Below are positions 8,956-20,248 of a stretch of 64,000 nt of DNA, in pieces (position 1 is the stretch's first letter; each line of letters opens with the position of its first letter). Location: contig NZ_CP106841.1 in NCBI RefSeq assembly GCF_027557445.1, forward strand, positions 1-64,000. The letters are read 5' to 3'. Under the pieces are notes generated by a model, which saw nothing but the letters and a program-made list of their open reading frames with translations, searched no databases and was not told where the DNA came from. The translations under genes and the position numbers were made by a program. The DNA is from Paenalcaligenes faecalis (GTDB taxonomy: Bacteria; Pseudomonadota; Gammaproteobacteria; Burkholderiales; Burkholderiaceae_B).

Positions 8956-10374
8956 ATGGCAGATTATCTTATGAATAAATATAAAGAGTTTAATGAAAAA
9001 ATAAAAAATAAAAAATATAATGAAGCTTATGAGTGTGGTAAAGATTTACTTGATACTTGTTATGATAATAGTGAATTTATAAAAAACTTTGTATCTTGCT
9101 CTATTTTTATTAATAAAAAAAAGAGTACATTAAGAAAAATAAATAAAATAATAAAAGAAAAAGAAGTTAAACCCATTTTAAATAAGTTAGCTGCTGGTTT
9201 GGCTTATCATTTAAAAGATGAGGAGGAAAATAGAAGGCATACTTTTATTATGGCAAAAAAATATCCTTTATGGAGGAAAAAAGAATATAAAAACGCAAAA
9301 ATAAAAGTCGTTGTTTTATATGCAGCAACATCAGGAGCTTATAGGTACAGACCTCATGCCAAAGATTTTTTATTTGGTGGAAATTGTAATTTATCAAACT
9401 TTATAGCAAGTGATATTAATGTTTATCGTGTATGGGCTGATGATTTTGAGGTCGCTAAAAAAAGCATAGAGTCATTAGGTACCATAGATGTTATATACAA
9501 TTCTATTACGGAGCCTGAGAAGTGTAGAGCGGCTTTAGAGAGCGCTGACAGGATTTGTGACTATTTTGAGAAAAAAGGTTTATACATTATTAATAAACCT
9601 AAAAATGTTTTTCTCACAGAGAGGAGTCTACAGCAAAAACAGTTTGGTGAGAAAAACCATATTTGGTACCCAAAAAATATTAAGCTTTTTAATATTAGGA
9701 GAAATAGCGATGAAGAGATTAAAAAAGCGATTGCAGAAAACAATCTTAGTTATCCTATTATAGTTCGTCTTGCTGGCTACTCAGCTGGAAATTATATGCA
9801 TTTAGTTGAAAAAGAGAATTCTTATAATTTTTCTGATTTTGATAGTATAATTAGTGAATCCAATCCTAAAGATATCTATTTAATAGAATATGTAGATGTA
9901 TCTTTTAAAAATAAAAATAAAGAAACTTTATATCCAAAATATAGAGCCATCCTGATGGGAGACAAGCTCTATCCTGTTCACTTACGTATAGCAAAGGAGT
10001 ATGCGGTCTTTCATAGTAATTCTAAAGCCTGTATGGATGAGAATCCTTGGATTATAGAATTAGATAAGAGGTATTGCTCTAAGCCAACGGATGTTATTGA
10101 TAGGAAGCTATGGAAAGCAATAGAGAAAATGTTGAAAGAGACAGGTTTGGATTACGTTGGAATCGATTTCTCTATAGCTAAAGATATTAACGGTAAAGAG
10201 AAGGTTGTGGTTTTTGAAACATCAGCTGGTATGCGTTGTTGGCTAGATCGAATCGACACTTATGTGCACGTGCGCATAGCTTGGGAGAAAATTGTGCGTC
10301 GTTTTTGTCGTTTATTATGTGATACGTCAGGTGTTGCTACATGGGATTTTCACTTACCGAGGAAAATGAAATAA
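8956..10374 (+). CDS. ATP-grasp ligase-like protein
   Basis: This is a 472-aa protein. Residues about 1-100 are Lys-rich and helical. The middle (about 115-250) contains a pre-ATP-grasp-like alpha/beta region with IDVIYNSITEPEKC and YIINKPKNVFLTER. The ATP-grasp core follows: YPIIVRLAGYSAGNYMHLVE near residues 265-285, LIEYVD, KYRAILMGDKLYPVHLRIA, and DYVGIDFSIA with VVFETSAGM near 395-425. ATP-grasp enzymes make acyl-phosphates and join carboxylates to amines. Some modify Asp/Glu-containing peptides (RimK, graspetide ligases) and cyanophycin synthetase combines ATP-grasp with a Mur-ligase domain, the two enzyme types found apart in this operon. The gene is strongly AT-rich, and another in-frame ATG lies at 8971. 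The substrate is unknown. Confidence 0.78.
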   Translation: MADYLMNKYKEFNEKIKNKKYNEAYECGKDLLDTCYDNSEFIKNFVSCSIFINKKKSTLRKINKIIKEKEVKPILNKLAAGLAYHLKDEEENRRHTFIMAKKYPLWRKKEYKNAKIKVVVLYAATSGAYRYRPHAKDFLFGGNCNLSNFIASDINVYRVWADDFEVAKKSIESLGTIDVIYNSITEPEKCRAALESADRICDYFEKKGLYIINKPKNVFLTERSLQQKQFGEKNHIWYPKNIKLFNIRRNSDEEIKKAIAENNLSYPIIVRLAGYSAGNYMHLVEKENSYNFSDFDSIISESNPKDIYLIEYVDVSFKNKNKETLYPKYRAILMGDKLYPVHLRIAKEYAVFHSNSKACMDENPWIIELDKRYCSKPTDVIDRKLWKAIEKMLKETGLDYVGIDFSIAKDINGKEKVVVFETSAGMRCWLDRIDTYVHVRIAWEKIVRRFCRLLCDTSGVATWDFHLPRKMK

Positions 10375-10446
10375 TACCATTATCTTATTATTAGTATCTG
10401 AGCCCTATCAGAAGTGTAAGAGTAGTAAGCAGTAGACAAGCTAAAG

Positions 10447-10478
10447 CCTATTGGCCGCACCGCCAATAGGTTTTTTTT
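10447..10478 (+). terminator. Rho-independent terminator after the ligase operon
   Basis: A perfect 9-bp stem (CCTATTGGC / GCCAATAGG) with a 6-base loop is followed by eight T. It closes the 670-10374 gene run and separates it from the giant-protein gene, which therefore needs its own promoter in the ~60 bases that follow. Confidence 0.93.
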
Positions 10479-10538
10479 ATACTTTTTGCTACATTCAATC
10501 CATATAAAAATATTTGCAAAACACATCAGGAATCAAAA

Positions 10539-13500
10539 ATGGCTACAGTCTTAGTTAACGAAGTGGTTGGTACGGCATGGGTTGTGAATGCTGATGGCAG
10601 CAGAACTCAAATCCGTCAGGGTATGGAAATCCCAGAAAATGCTGAAATCATTACAGAAAGCGGTGCTAGGGTTGTACTAGCTGCTGATGATATGCCTGAG
10701 TTCACGATTGGTGAAGGTCGTGAGTTTGCGCTGGCTCCTGATGTGTTTGATGTCAATGTAGATGCCTTTGGTGCTGCAGTAGATGGTAGTCAGCCTGTAG
10801 ATCCTGATGTAGCCAGAGTTTTAGCCGCGCTTGAAGAAGGTGGGGATATTTTTGATGAGCTTGAGGCTACTGCTGCGGTCGCGGGTGGTACTGCAGGCGG
10901 TGGAGATGGCGCGGGTGGTAGTAGTTTTACTCGTCTTATGTCCATCGTAGAGCCTACTACTCCTTTAGCTCTTGCTTATCCTAGTCCTACTGTTGAGTTT
11001 CCTGAAACGCAGATATTAGGTGGTACAACGCCAGACGCTTTAGCTGCAGCTGATGCTGAAAACACGCCTTTTGACCCAGACGATATTTTTGATCCTAATG
11101 AAGATATAGACGACAGCGATGCCGACGCCGATGCGGATGCCGATGCTGATGCTGATGCTGATGCTGACGCCGATGCGGATGCTGACGCCGATGCGGATGC
11201 TGACGCTGACGCCGATGCGGATGCCGACGCCGATGCGGATGCCGACGCTGATGCGGATGCGGACGCTGATGCTGACGCTGATGCCGATGCGGATGCTGAC
11301 GCTGATGCGGATGCGGATGCCGATGCGGATGCTGATGCGGATGCGGATGCGGATGCCGATGCGGATGCGGACGCTGATGCGGATGCTGATGCTGATGCGG
11401 ATGCTGATGCCGATGCGGATGCTGATGCTGATGCGGATGCTGATGCTGATGCGGACGCCGATGCCGACAGTGATGCAGACGCTGATGCGGATGCGGATGC
11501 CGACGCGGATGCCGACGCGGATGCCGACGCGGATGCTGATGCTGATGCGGATGCTGATGCCGACGCTGATGCGGACGCCGATGCGGATGCGGATGCCGAT
11601 GCGGATGCTGACGCTGATGCGGATGCGGACGCCGATGCTGATGCTGACGCCGATGCAGATGCTGACGCCGATGCGGATGCCGATGCGGATGCCGACGCTG
11701 ATGCGGATGCCGACGCCGATGCGGATGCGGATGCCGATGCGGATGCTGACGCCGATGCGGATGCTGATGCTGATGCTGACGCCGATGCTGACGCCGATGC
11801 TGATGCCGATGCGGACGCCGACGCCGACGCCGATGCCGACGCGGATGCTGACGCCGATGCAGATGCGGACGCCGATGCGGATGCGGATGCGGATGCTGAT
11901 GCCGACGCGGATGCCGATGCCGACGCGGATGCTGACGCCGATGCAGATGCGGATGCCGATGCGGATGCGGATGCGGATGCGGATGCGGATGCTGATGCTG
12001 ACGCTGACGCCGATGCGGATGCCGACGCTGATGCGGATGCTGACGCCGATGCGGATGCGGATGCTGACGCCGATGCGGATGCCGACGCCGATGCGGATGC
12101 TGATGCTGATGCTGATGCTGATGCGGACGCCGACGCTGATGCTGATGCTGATGCTGATGCCGACGCCGATGCGGATGCTGACGCTGATGCGGATGCGGAC
12201 GCCGATGCGGATGCGGACGCCGATGCGGATGCTGACGCTGATGCTGATGCCGATGCTGATGCGGACGCTGATGCGGACGCTGACGCTGACGCCGATGCGG
12301 ATGCCGACGCTGATGCCGATGCGGATGCCGATGCCGATGCTGATGCTGACGCCGATGCGGATGCGGATGCCGATGCGGATGCGGATGCGGATGCGGATGC
12401 CGATGCGGATGCGGACGCCGATGCGGATGCTGACGCTGATGCCGATGCGGATGCCGACGCCGATGCGGATGCTGACGCTGATGCGGATGCTGATGCTGAT
12501 GCTGATGCCGATGCGGATGCGGATGCGGATGCCGACGCGGATGCTGATGCTGACGCCGATGCAGATGCGGATGCGGATGCGGATGCCGACGCGGATGCTG
12601 ACGCCGATGCGGACGCTGACGCTGACGCTGACGCCGATGCGGATGCTGATGCTGATGCTGACGCCGATGCGGACGCCGACGCCGACGCCGATGCGGATGC
12701 CGACGCTGATGCGGATGCTGATGCTGATGCTGATGCTGATGCGGATGCGGATGCGGATGCGGATGCTGATGCTGATGCGGATGCTGATGCTGATGCTGAT
12801 GCGGACGCTGATGCTGATGCGGACGCTGATGCCGATGCTGATGCTGATGCCGACGCCGATGCGGACGCTGATGCCGATGCCGATGCCGACGCGGATGCTG
12901 ACGCCGATGCCGATGCGGATGCCGATGCCGATGCGGATGCCGATGCCGATGCGGATGCCGACGCCGATGCGGATGCTGACGCTGATGCGGATGCTGATGC
13001 TGATGCTGATGCCGATGCGGATGCGGATGCGGATGCGGATGCGGATGCCGACGCGGATGCTGATGCTGACGCCGATGCAGATGCGGATGCGGATGCGGAT
13101 GCCGACGCGGATGCTGACGCCGATGCCGATGCGGACGCCGATGCGGATGCGGACGCCGATGCGGATGCTGACGCTGATGCTGACGCGGATGCGGACGCGG
13201 ATGCCGATGCGGACGCCGACGCCGATGCGGACGCCGATGCTGATGCCGATGCGGATGCTGATGCTGACGCCGATGCAGATGCTGACGCCGATGCAGATGC
13301 GGACGCCGATGCGGATGCTGATGCGGATGCCGATGCCGACGCCGATTCCGACGCGGATGCTGACGCCGATGCAGATGCGGACGCCGATGCGGATGCTGAT
13401 GCTGATGCTGATGCCGATGCTGATGCGGACGCCGATGCTGACGCCGATGCGGACGCCGACGCCGATGCGGACGCCGATGCCGACGCCGACGCGGATGCTG

Positions 13501-16500
13501 ACGCCGATGCAGATGCGGATGCGGATGCCGACGCGGATGCTGATGCCGATGCCGACGCGGATGCTGACGCCGATGCAGATGCAGATGCGGATGCGGATGC
13601 GGATGCTGATGCTGATGCTGATGCTGATGCGGATGCCGATGCTGATGCCGATGCTGATGCGGATGCGGATGCGGATGCGGATGCTGACGCCGATGCGGAT
13701 GCGGATGCCGACGCCGATGCGGATGCGGATGCGGATGCTGATGCCGATGCGGATGCGGATGCGGATGCGGATGCCGATGCGGATGCCGACGCGGATGCTG
13801 ATGCTGACGCCGATGCAGATGCGGATGCGGATGCCGATGCAGATGCGGACGCCGATGCGGATGCGGATGCTGACGCTGACGCCGATGCAGATGCGGACGC
13901 CGACGCTGATGCTGATGCGGATGCCGATGCGGATGCTGATGCTGATGCGGATGCGGATGCTGATGCTGATGCTGATGCTGATGCTGATGCTGATGCTGAT
14001 GCTGACGCCGATGCAGATGCTGACGCCGATGCGGATGCGGATGCTGACGCCGATGCGGACGCGGACGCCGATGCGGATGCCGACGCTGATGCTGATGCGG
14101 ATGCCGATGCTGATGCTGACGCCGATGCGGATGCGGATGCGGATGCGGATGCCGACGCCGATGCGGATGCGGATGCGGATGCCGACGCGGATGCTGACGC
14201 CGATGCGGACGCCGATGCGGACGCCGATGCTGACGCCGATGCGGACGCTGACGCTGACGCTGACGCCGATGCGGATGCTGATGCTGATGCTGATGCTGAC
14301 GCCGATGCGGACGCCGACGCCGATGCGGATGCCGACGCTGATGCGGATGCGGATGCGGATGCTGATGCTGATGCGGATGCTGATGCCGATGCGGATGCGG
14401 ATGCTGATGCTGATGCTGATGCTGATGCGGATGCTGATGCTGATGCTGATGCGGACGCTGATGCTGATGCGGACGCCGATGCTGATGCCGACGCCGATGC
14501 GGACGCTGATGCTGATGCGGACGCTGATGCTGACGCTGATGCCGATGCCGACGCGGATGCTGACGCCGATGCCGATGCGGATGCCGATGCGGATGCGGAT
14601 GCGGATGCTGACGCCGATGCAGATGCGGATGCGGATGCGGATGCCGACGCGGATGCTGACGCCGATGCGGATGCTGACGCCGATGCGGATGCTGATGCTG
14701 ATGCTGATGCCGATGCTGATGCGGACGCCGATGCTGACGCCGATGCGGACGCCGACGCCGATGCAGATGCGGACGCCGATGCAGATGCGGACGCCGATGC
14801 GGATGCGGATGCGGATGCTGATGCCGACGCGGATGCTGATGCCGATGCCGACGCGGATGCTGACGCCGATGCGGATGCGGATGCGGATGCGGATGCGGAT
14901 GCTGATGCGGATGCCGATGCTGATGCGGATGCGGATGCTGACGCCGATGCGGATGCGGATGCCGACGCCGATGCGGATGCGGATGCGGATGCGGATGCGG
15001 ATGCGGATGCGGATGCGGATGCCGACGCGGATGCTGATGCGGACGCCGATGCGGATGCGGATGCTGACGCTGACGCCGATGCAGATGCGGATGCCGACGC
15101 TGATGCTGATGCTGATGCGGATGCCGATGCCGACGCCGATGCTGACGCTGATGCTGATGCGGACGCTGATGCTGATGCTGACGCTGATGCTGATGCTGAT
15201 GCCGATGCGGATGCGGATGCCGACGCCGATGCGGATGCTGATGCTGACGCCGATGCGGATGCTGACGCGGATGCGGACGCGGATGCCGATGCCGATGCTG
15301 ATGCCGATGCGGACGCCGATGCTGATGCTGACGCCGATGCGGATGCGGATGCGGATGCTGATGCTGATGCTGACGCCGATGCAGATGCGGACGCCGACGC
15401 CGATGCGGACGCCGATGCGGACGCCGACGCCGATGCGGACGCCGATGCGGATGCTGACGCTGATGCCGATGCGGATGCCGACGCCGATGCTGACGCCGAT
15501 GCGGATGCCGATGCTGACGCGGATGCTGATGCCGACGCCGATGCTGATGCTGATGCGGATGCGGATGCCGATGCGGATGCTGACGCTGATGCCGATGCGG
15601 ATGCGGATGCCGACGCCGATGCGGACGCCGACGCCGATGCGGACGCCGATGCGGATGCCGACGCCGACGCGGATGCTGACGCCGATGCAGATGCGGACGC
15701 CGATGCAGATGCGGACGCCGATGCGGATGCGGATGCGGATGCTGATGCCGACGCGGATGCTGATGCCGATGCCGACGCGGATGCTGACGCCGATGCGGAT
15801 GCCGATGCGGATGCTGATGCGGATGCCGATGCGGATGCGGATGCGGATGCGGATGCTGACGCCGATGCGGATGCGGATGCCGACGCCGATGCGGATGCGG
15901 ATGCGGATGCTGATGCTGATGCTGATGCCGATGCGGATGCGGATGCGGATGCTGATGCTGACGCCGATGCAGATGCGGATGCCGATTCCGACGCGGATGC
16001 TGACGCCGATGCTGATGCGGATGCCGACGCGGATGCTGATGCGGATGCCGACGCGGATGCTGATGCGGATGCGGATGCCGACGCCGATGCGGATGCGGAT
16101 GCGGATGCTGATGCTGACGCCGATGCGGATGCTGATGCTGATGCTGATGCTGATGCTGATGCTGATGCTGATGCTGACGCTGATGCTGACGCTGACGCCG
16201 ATGCGGATGCCGACGCCGATGCTGATGCCGACGCCGATGCTGATGCTGATGCTGATGCTGACGCCGACGCGGATGCGGATGCCGACGCGGATGCTGACGC
16301 CGATGCCGATGCCGATGCGGACGCCGATGCGGATGCTGACGCTGATGCTGATGCGGACGCGGATGCTGATGCTGACGCCGATGCGGATGCGGATGCTGAT
16401 GCTGATGCCGACGCCGATGCTGATGCTGATGCGGACGCCGATGCTGATGCTGATGCGGATGCCGACGCGGATGCCGATGCGGATGCCGACGCCGACGCTG

Positions 16501-19500
16501 ATGCGGATGCCGATGCGGACGCTGATGCTGACGCTGACGCTGACGCTGATGCCGATGCGGATGCGGATGCTGATGCTGATGCAGATGCGGACGCCGATGC
16601 AGATGCTGACGCCGATGCGGATGCGGATGCGGATGCTGATGCTGATGCTGATGCTGATGCAGATGCGGACGCCGACGCCGATGCGGACGCCGATGCGGAT
16701 GCTGACGCTGATGCTGATGCTGATGCTGACGCTGACGCTGACGCTGATGCCGATGCGGATGCGGATGCTGACGCTGATGCAGATGCGGACGCCGATGCAG
16801 ATGCGGACGCCGATGCGGATGCGGATGCGGATGCTGATGCCGACGCGGATGCTGATGCCGATGCCGACGCGGATGCTGACGCCGATGCGGATGCCGATGC
16901 GGATGCTGATGCGGATGCTGATGCGGATGCCGATGCGGATGCGGATGCGGATGCGGATGCGGATGCGGATGCTGACGCCGATGCGGATGCGGATGCCGAC
17001 GCCGACGCCGATGCGGATGCGGATGCGGATGCTGATGCTGATGCCGATGCCGATGCCGATGCGGATGCGGATGCGGATGCGGATGCTGATGCTGACGCCG
17101 ATGCAGATGCGGATGCCGATTCCGACGCGGATGCTGACGCCGATGCTGATGCGGATGCCGACGCGGATGCGGATGCTGATGCTGACGCCGATGCGGATGC
17201 TGATGCTGATGCTGATGCTGATGCGGACGCTGATGCTGACGCTGACGCTGACGCCGATGCGGATGCCGACGCCGACGCTGATGCTGATGCTGATGCCGAT
17301 GCGGATGCGGATGCCGATGCGGACGCTGATGCTGACGCTGACGCTGATGCCGATGCGGATGCGGATGCCGATGCGGATGCTGACGCTGATGCTGATGCTG
17401 ATGCGGATGCCGATGCGGATGCCGACGCCGATGCTGATGCCGACGCCGATGCCGACGCCGATGCGGATGCTGATGCTGATGCTGATGCCGATGCGGACGC
17501 TGATGCGGATGCCGACGCCGATGCTGATGCCGACGCTGATGCTGATGCCGATGCCGATGCCGATGCTGATGCCGATGCGGATGCGGATGCTGACGCCGAT
17601 GCCGATGCGGATGCCGACGCCGATGCGGATGCGGACGCGGACGCCGATGCGGATGATGGCTCTGATGATGATTCGGACGACGACTCCGATGATGATTCCG
17701 ACGACGACTCCGATGATGATTCGGACGACGACTCCGATGATGATTCGGACGATGACTCTGATGACAACTCGGACGACGAGTCAGAAGGGGGCGTACCGCC
17801 AGTAGGTCCGGGTGAAGGCGAGACAGATGATGATTCCGACGACGACTCCGATGATGATTCGGACGATGACTCTGATGACAACTCGGACGATGACTCCGAT
17901 GATGATTCGGACGATGACTCTGATGACAACTCGGACGACGAGTCAGAAGGGGGCGTACCGCCAGTAGGTCCGGGTGAAGGCGAGACAGATGATGATTCCG
18001 ACGACGACTCCGATGATGATTCGGACGACGACTCCGATGCCGACGCGGATGCTGATGCGGATGCCGATGCGGATGCGGATGCGGACGCGGATGCGGATGC
18101 CGATGCGGATGCGGACGCGGATGCGGATGCCGATGCGGACGCTGACGCTGACGCTGATGCGGATGCGGATGCTGATGCTGACGCCGATGCGGATGCTGAT
18201 GCTGATGCGGACGCTGATGCGGATGCTGATGCTGATGCTGACGTAGAAGAGGATGACTTCAGCAAAGAAATTTATGGGGAAGAGGATAAACCTCTCACTA
18301 TCCAATGGGCGAACTTAGTAGGCGAGGCTTTAGGTGTAGAAACAGTGTCTATTACTGGCTTGGAGGGTGGTGGTCGTTTAGAGTTGGATGGTCTTCCTAT
18401 TACTGCTACTGGCACCCCTGTTACTAAAGAGCAAGTGGATAATGGACAGTTAGTATTCCATCCTGCAGAGAATGAGTCCGGCTTTAATCATGAAAGTTTG
18501 GGGGGTGGGGTAGGTAATGGACAGCAAGATTATGCCAAGATTAATTATCAACTGATTGATTCTGAGGGCCAGTTTAGTAAAGGTGAATTAACTATTGATA
18601 TAGATGCTGTCGTTGACGAGCCTTTTGTTGAAGTTACTCTCACTAAGGTAGGTGGTGACGAGAGTTCTGGTTCACCCATTACTAAGGTGAATGGTGGTAG
18701 TGGTAAGCCTGGTGGTTTTGATATTCAGGATGGGAAAATTGTAGCAATTGGTGAGGGAGTTCGAGTTTGGGGGACCGTTGATGCTGATGGGAAAAATCCA
18801 ACTGAGCAACCTATAGATCAGTTATCAGGGATTAAGATACCTGATGGAGTGAATCCTAGCGATGTTTTATTAGCTTATGGAAATTCGAATGGTGGTACTA
18901 ATGCAAATTCAAATGCTGAAGACTTAACTGATATTTTTATCCTTAATGAAAACAGCGGTTTTTACAAGGATAATAATCACTGGGCAAAAATGGATGCCTT
19001 TACGGGGAACCGTGGACAAGGCTATAAGCCTGATTATGTATTTATTGATGCTACTCCAGGGACGGAGTATCAGGTCACAGGATGGACTAATAATGTGAAT
19101 GGTCAAATTAACACTTACGAAAATGTAAATATTACTAATGTCGTAAAAGGACCGAATCATATAGAAGCTGTTCTGGATGGGGCAGGGTTTATTTTAGAAC
19201 CCTCTAATAAGGATTTAACCAAGATTGAAAAGGAGGATTTAGGTTCTGTATCCATTGAATATGAGGTTGGGATTAAAGCTCATGTAACGGATGAAGACGG
19301 TAGTGAGTGGCTTGGTGATTTGACCTTGGAAGGGATTCCTGCCGGAGCTACAGTAACGTCTGCAGGGGAGTTGCCTGCAGAGCTAACGTTGGAACAGGTC
19401 AATGGTCAATGGATGCTTAAGTGGGATCCAGAGCTGGCTAATGATGCTAAACAAGCAGTAGATTTGACTTTAAAGGTTGCAGATGTGCCGTCGGATGCGG

Positions 19501-20204
19501 ATTTTTCTGGGGTGACTGTACATGTAAACGCTAATGAGTTGACCTCTCAAGGGATTAGCAGCCATGCAGCGTTTGCTTCAGACAGTTTAAGTGACGACTC
19601 AGACGGCAGTACGCCGTCTGCAGATACGAGTCAACCGGTGGGAATAGAGAGTGGGTTGGAGGCAGAGGGTAATGTAGGGGTCATGCCAATGACGCTCAGC
19701 TCCTTCTTCGATGAAGACGACCCTTTCACCGAGCAGGAGCTAAACCCAGTTGCTATGGCGGAGCAGCAGGAGTCAGTAGCAGAGGTTTATACTAAGTTTG
19801 AGTCTGATCAAGAAGACGCAGCTACTCCCCAAGCAAAGTCCATCTCCTTGCTCAGCATAGACGACGACTTCTGGGGTGGTTCCGATGGTGATGACCTGGC
19901 TGCTGAAAAAGCAGTTGGTAAAGCCAAGGATGCAGCTGCAACCTCTGAGGCCAAAGAAGAAGCTAAGGAGACGAAAGCCCTTGATATCACAGAGGTATTA
20001 GGTGAAGAAGAGGCGCTTGAGTTGAATCTGCCTGCGGCTGAGACTAAAGCTGGTAATGATGGTAGGTCTAAGACAGTGAGTCAGGAAAAGGCAGACGCTG
20101 ATAAATCAGTAGATACAGCAACAGATACTGGTGACATCGGTAGTCAAACTTTTGATGATATGAGCAATCTGTTTAAAGCCGGAGGGTCTGATGGTATTAG
20201 TTAG
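10539..20204 (+). CDS. Giant LapA/BrtA-type retention-module surface protein with poly(Asp-Ala) body
   Basis: This is a 3221-aa protein. AGGAA sits 6 bases upstream of the ATG. Residues 1-140 match the LapA-type N-terminal retention module ([16 protein letters not shown], then [15 protein letters not shown]), including a LapG-type cleavage site TAAV at 111-114. Residues 194-2371 are (DA)1089, interrupted only by four Ser-for-Ala changes. Residues 2372-2499 are Asp/Ser repeats with a Gly/Pro spacer, and 2500-2567 are (DA)34. Residues about 2570-2700 resemble the EDxPLTI cadherin/Ig-like domains of type I secreted adhesins. Later segments include [19 protein letters not shown], as in T1SS adhesin repeats. 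The last ~170 residues are low-complexity, with [15 protein letters not shown] as a possible secretion signal and no RTX nonapeptide array. The product is expected at the outer membrane, held through its N-terminus and released by LapG. No type I secretion genes lie in the window. Confidence 0.9.
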   Translation: MATVLVNEVVGTAWVVNADGSRTQIRQGMEIPENAEIITESGARVVLAADDMPEFTIGEGREFALAPDVFDVNVDAFGAAVDGSQPVDPDVARVLAALEEGGDIFDELEATAAVAGGTAGGGDGAGGSSFTRLMSIVEPTTPLALAYPSPTVEFPETQILGGTTPDALAAADAENTPFDPDDIFDPNEDIDDSDADADADADADADADADADADADADADADADADADADADADADADADADADADADADADADADADADADADADADADADADADADADADADADADADADADADADADADADADADADSDADADADADADADADADADADADADADADADADADADADADADADADADADADADADADADADADADADADADADADADADADADADADADADADADADADADADADADADADADADADADADADADADADADADADADADADADADADADADADADADADADADADADADADADADADADADADADADADADADADADADADADADADADADADADADADADADADADADADADADADADADADADADADADADADADADADADADADADADADADADADADADADADADADADADADADADADADADADADADADADADADADADADADADADADADADADADADADADADADADADADADADADADADADADADADADADADADADADADADADADADADADADADADADADADADADADADADADADADADADADADADADADADADADADADADADADADADADADADADADADADADADADADADADADADADADADADADADADADADADADADADADADADADADADADADADADADADADADADADADADADADADADADADADADADADADADADADADADADADADADADADADADADADADADADADADADADSDADADADADADADADADADADADADADADADADADADADADADADADADADADADADADADADADADADADADADADADADADADADADADADADADADADADADADADADADADADADADADADADADADADADADADADADADADADADADADADADADADADADADADADADADADADADADADADADADADADADADADADADADADADADADADADADADADADADADADADADADADADADADADADADADADADADADADADADADADADADADADADADADADADADADADADADADADADADADADADADADADADADADADADADADADADADADADADADADADADADADADADADADADADADADADADADADADADADADADADADADADADADADADADADADADADADADADADADADADADADADADADADADADADADADADADADADADADADADADADADADADADADADADADADADADADADADADADADADADADADADADADADADADADADADADADADADADADADADADADADADADADADADADADADADADADADADADADADADADADADADADADADADADADADADADADADADADADADADADADADADADADADADADADADADADADADADADADADADADADADADADADADADADADADADADADADADADADADADADADADADADADADADADADADADADADADADADADADADADADADADADADADADADADADADADADADADADADADADADADADADADADADADADADADADADADADADADADADADADADADADADADADADADADADADADADADADADADADADADADADSDADADADADADADADADADADADADADADADADADADADADADADADADADADADADADADADADADADADADADADADADADADADADADADADADADADADADADADADADADADADADADADADADADADADADADADADADADADADADADADADADADADADADADADADADADADADADADADADADADADADADADADADADADADADADADADADADADADADADADADADADADADADADADADADADADADADADADADADADADADADADADADADADADADADADADADADADADADADADADADADADADADADADADADADADADADADADADADADADADADADADADADADADADADADADSDADADADADADADADADADADADADADADADADADADADADADADADADADADADADADADADADADADADADADADADADADADADADADADADADADADADADADADADADADADADADADADADADADADADADADADADADADADADADADADADADADADADADADADADADDGSDDDSDDDSDDDSDDDSDDDSDDDSDDDSDDDSDDNSDDESEGGVPPVGPGEGETDDDSDDDSDDDSDDDSDDNSDDDSDDDSDDDSDDNSDDESEGGVPPVGPGEGETDDDSDDDSDDDSDDDSDADADADADADADADADADADADADADADADADADADADADADADADADADADADADADADADADADADVEEDDFSKEIYGEEDKPLTIQWANLVGEALGVETVSITGLEGGGRLELDGLPITATGTPVTKEQVDNGQLVFHPAENESGFNHESLGGGVGNGQQDYAKINYQLIDSEGQFSKGELTIDIDAVVDEPFVEVTLTKVGGDESSGSPITKVNGGSGKPGGFDIQDGKIVAIGEGVRVWGTVDADGKNPTEQPIDQLSGIKIPDGVNPSDVLLAYGNSNGGTNANSNAEDLTDIFILNENSGFYKDNNHWAKMDAFTGNRGQGYKPDYVFIDATPGTEYQVTGWTNNVNGQINTYENVNITNVVKGPNHIEAVLDGAGFILEPSNKDLTKIEKEDLGSVSIEYEVGIKAHVTDEDGSEWLGDLTLEGIPAGATVTSAGELPAELTLEQVNGQWMLKWDPELANDAKQAVDLTLKVADVPSDADFSGVTVHVNANELTSQGISSHAAFASDSLSDDSDGSTPSADTSQPVGIESGLEAEGNVGVMPMTLSSFFDEDDPFTEQELNPVAMAEQQESVAEVYTKFESDQEDAATPQAKSISLLSIDDDFWGGSDGDDLAAEKAVGKAKDAAATSEAKEEAKETKALDITEVLGEEEALELNLPAAETKAGNDGRSKTVSQEKADADKSVDTATDTGDIGSQTFDDMSNLFKAGGSDGIS
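10869..10880 (+). other. Predicted LapG cleavage site (TAAV) in the retention module
   Basis: These four codons encode Thr-Ala-Ala-Val, residues 111-114 of the giant protein. They fit the [TAP]-A-A-[GV] di-alanine motif cut by LapG between the two alanines in LapA-family adhesins. The flanking residues, LEA before and a Gly/Ala-rich linker after, also match LapA, and lapG lies immediately downstream of this gene. Confidence 0.8.
11118..17651 (+). repeat. Coding tract of 1089 Asp-Ala dipeptides (GAY-GCN hexamers)
   Basis: There are 6534 bases of uninterrupted GAY-GCN hexamers encoding (Asp-Ala)n. The only amino-acid changes are four Ser codons in Ala positions, at 11469 (AGT), 13347, 15987 and 17121 (all TCC). 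The Asp third base is freely T or C and the Ala third base varies among G, C, T and rarely A, so the protein is regular while the DNA is not. Longer blocks recur within it, which points to growth by segmental duplication as well as hexamer slippage. Confidence 0.97.
14763..16894 (+). repeat. Three identical 116-bp blocks nested in the Asp-Ala tract
   Basis: The same 116-base codon order occurs at 14763-14878, 15687-15802 and 16779-16894, spaced 924 and 1092 bases apart (154 and 182 hexamers). Each begins GCAGATGCGGACGCCGATGC. A related, partly diverged version lies near 13501-13580. Because many synonymous orders would encode the same peptide, identical order over 116 bases means copying of DNA blocks about 1 kb long. 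Confidence 0.85.
17652..18035 (+). repeat. Asp/Ser-rich tract with a 162-bp tandem duplication
   Basis: This encodes runs of (DDDS)n with a Gly/Pro spacer ([16 protein letters not shown]) that occurs twice. Corresponding bases lie exactly 162 bases apart (for example 17781 and 17943), so 54 codons have been duplicated in tandem. It separates the long Asp-Ala tract from the short one. Confidence 0.9.
18036..18239 (+). repeat. Second, short Asp-Ala tract (34 dipeptides)
   Basis: There are 204 bases of GAY-GCN hexamers with the same codon variety as the long tract. It ends at Val-Glu-Glu, where folded-domain sequence resumes. Confidence 0.95.
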
Positions 20205-20248
20205 TCTTGATTTTAATCAGGGTTTATAAACTAAAGCTACGTCCTCCC

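Noticed and set aside
11118-17651. Could the repeat be a CRISPR array or a non-coding satellite?
   Set aside because: There are no repeat-spacer units, the period is 6 bases, and substitutions are almost all synonymous in one frame that joins to real protein domains on both sides.
11119-17805. A plus-strand frame of 2228 codons rich in Met, Thr, Arg, Pro and Leu
   Set aside because: It is a shifted reading of the same hexamers (AYG-CNG), open for arithmetic reasons only. Its residue changes track synonymous changes of the Asp-Ala frame.
10976-18265. A minus-strand open frame of 2429 codons encoding mostly Ser-Ala repeats
   Set aside because: It is the reverse reading of GAY-GCN hexamers (GCR-TCN), which cannot contain stops. 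There is no sensible start, RBS or flanking domain, and third-base variation follows the plus-strand Asp-Ala frame.
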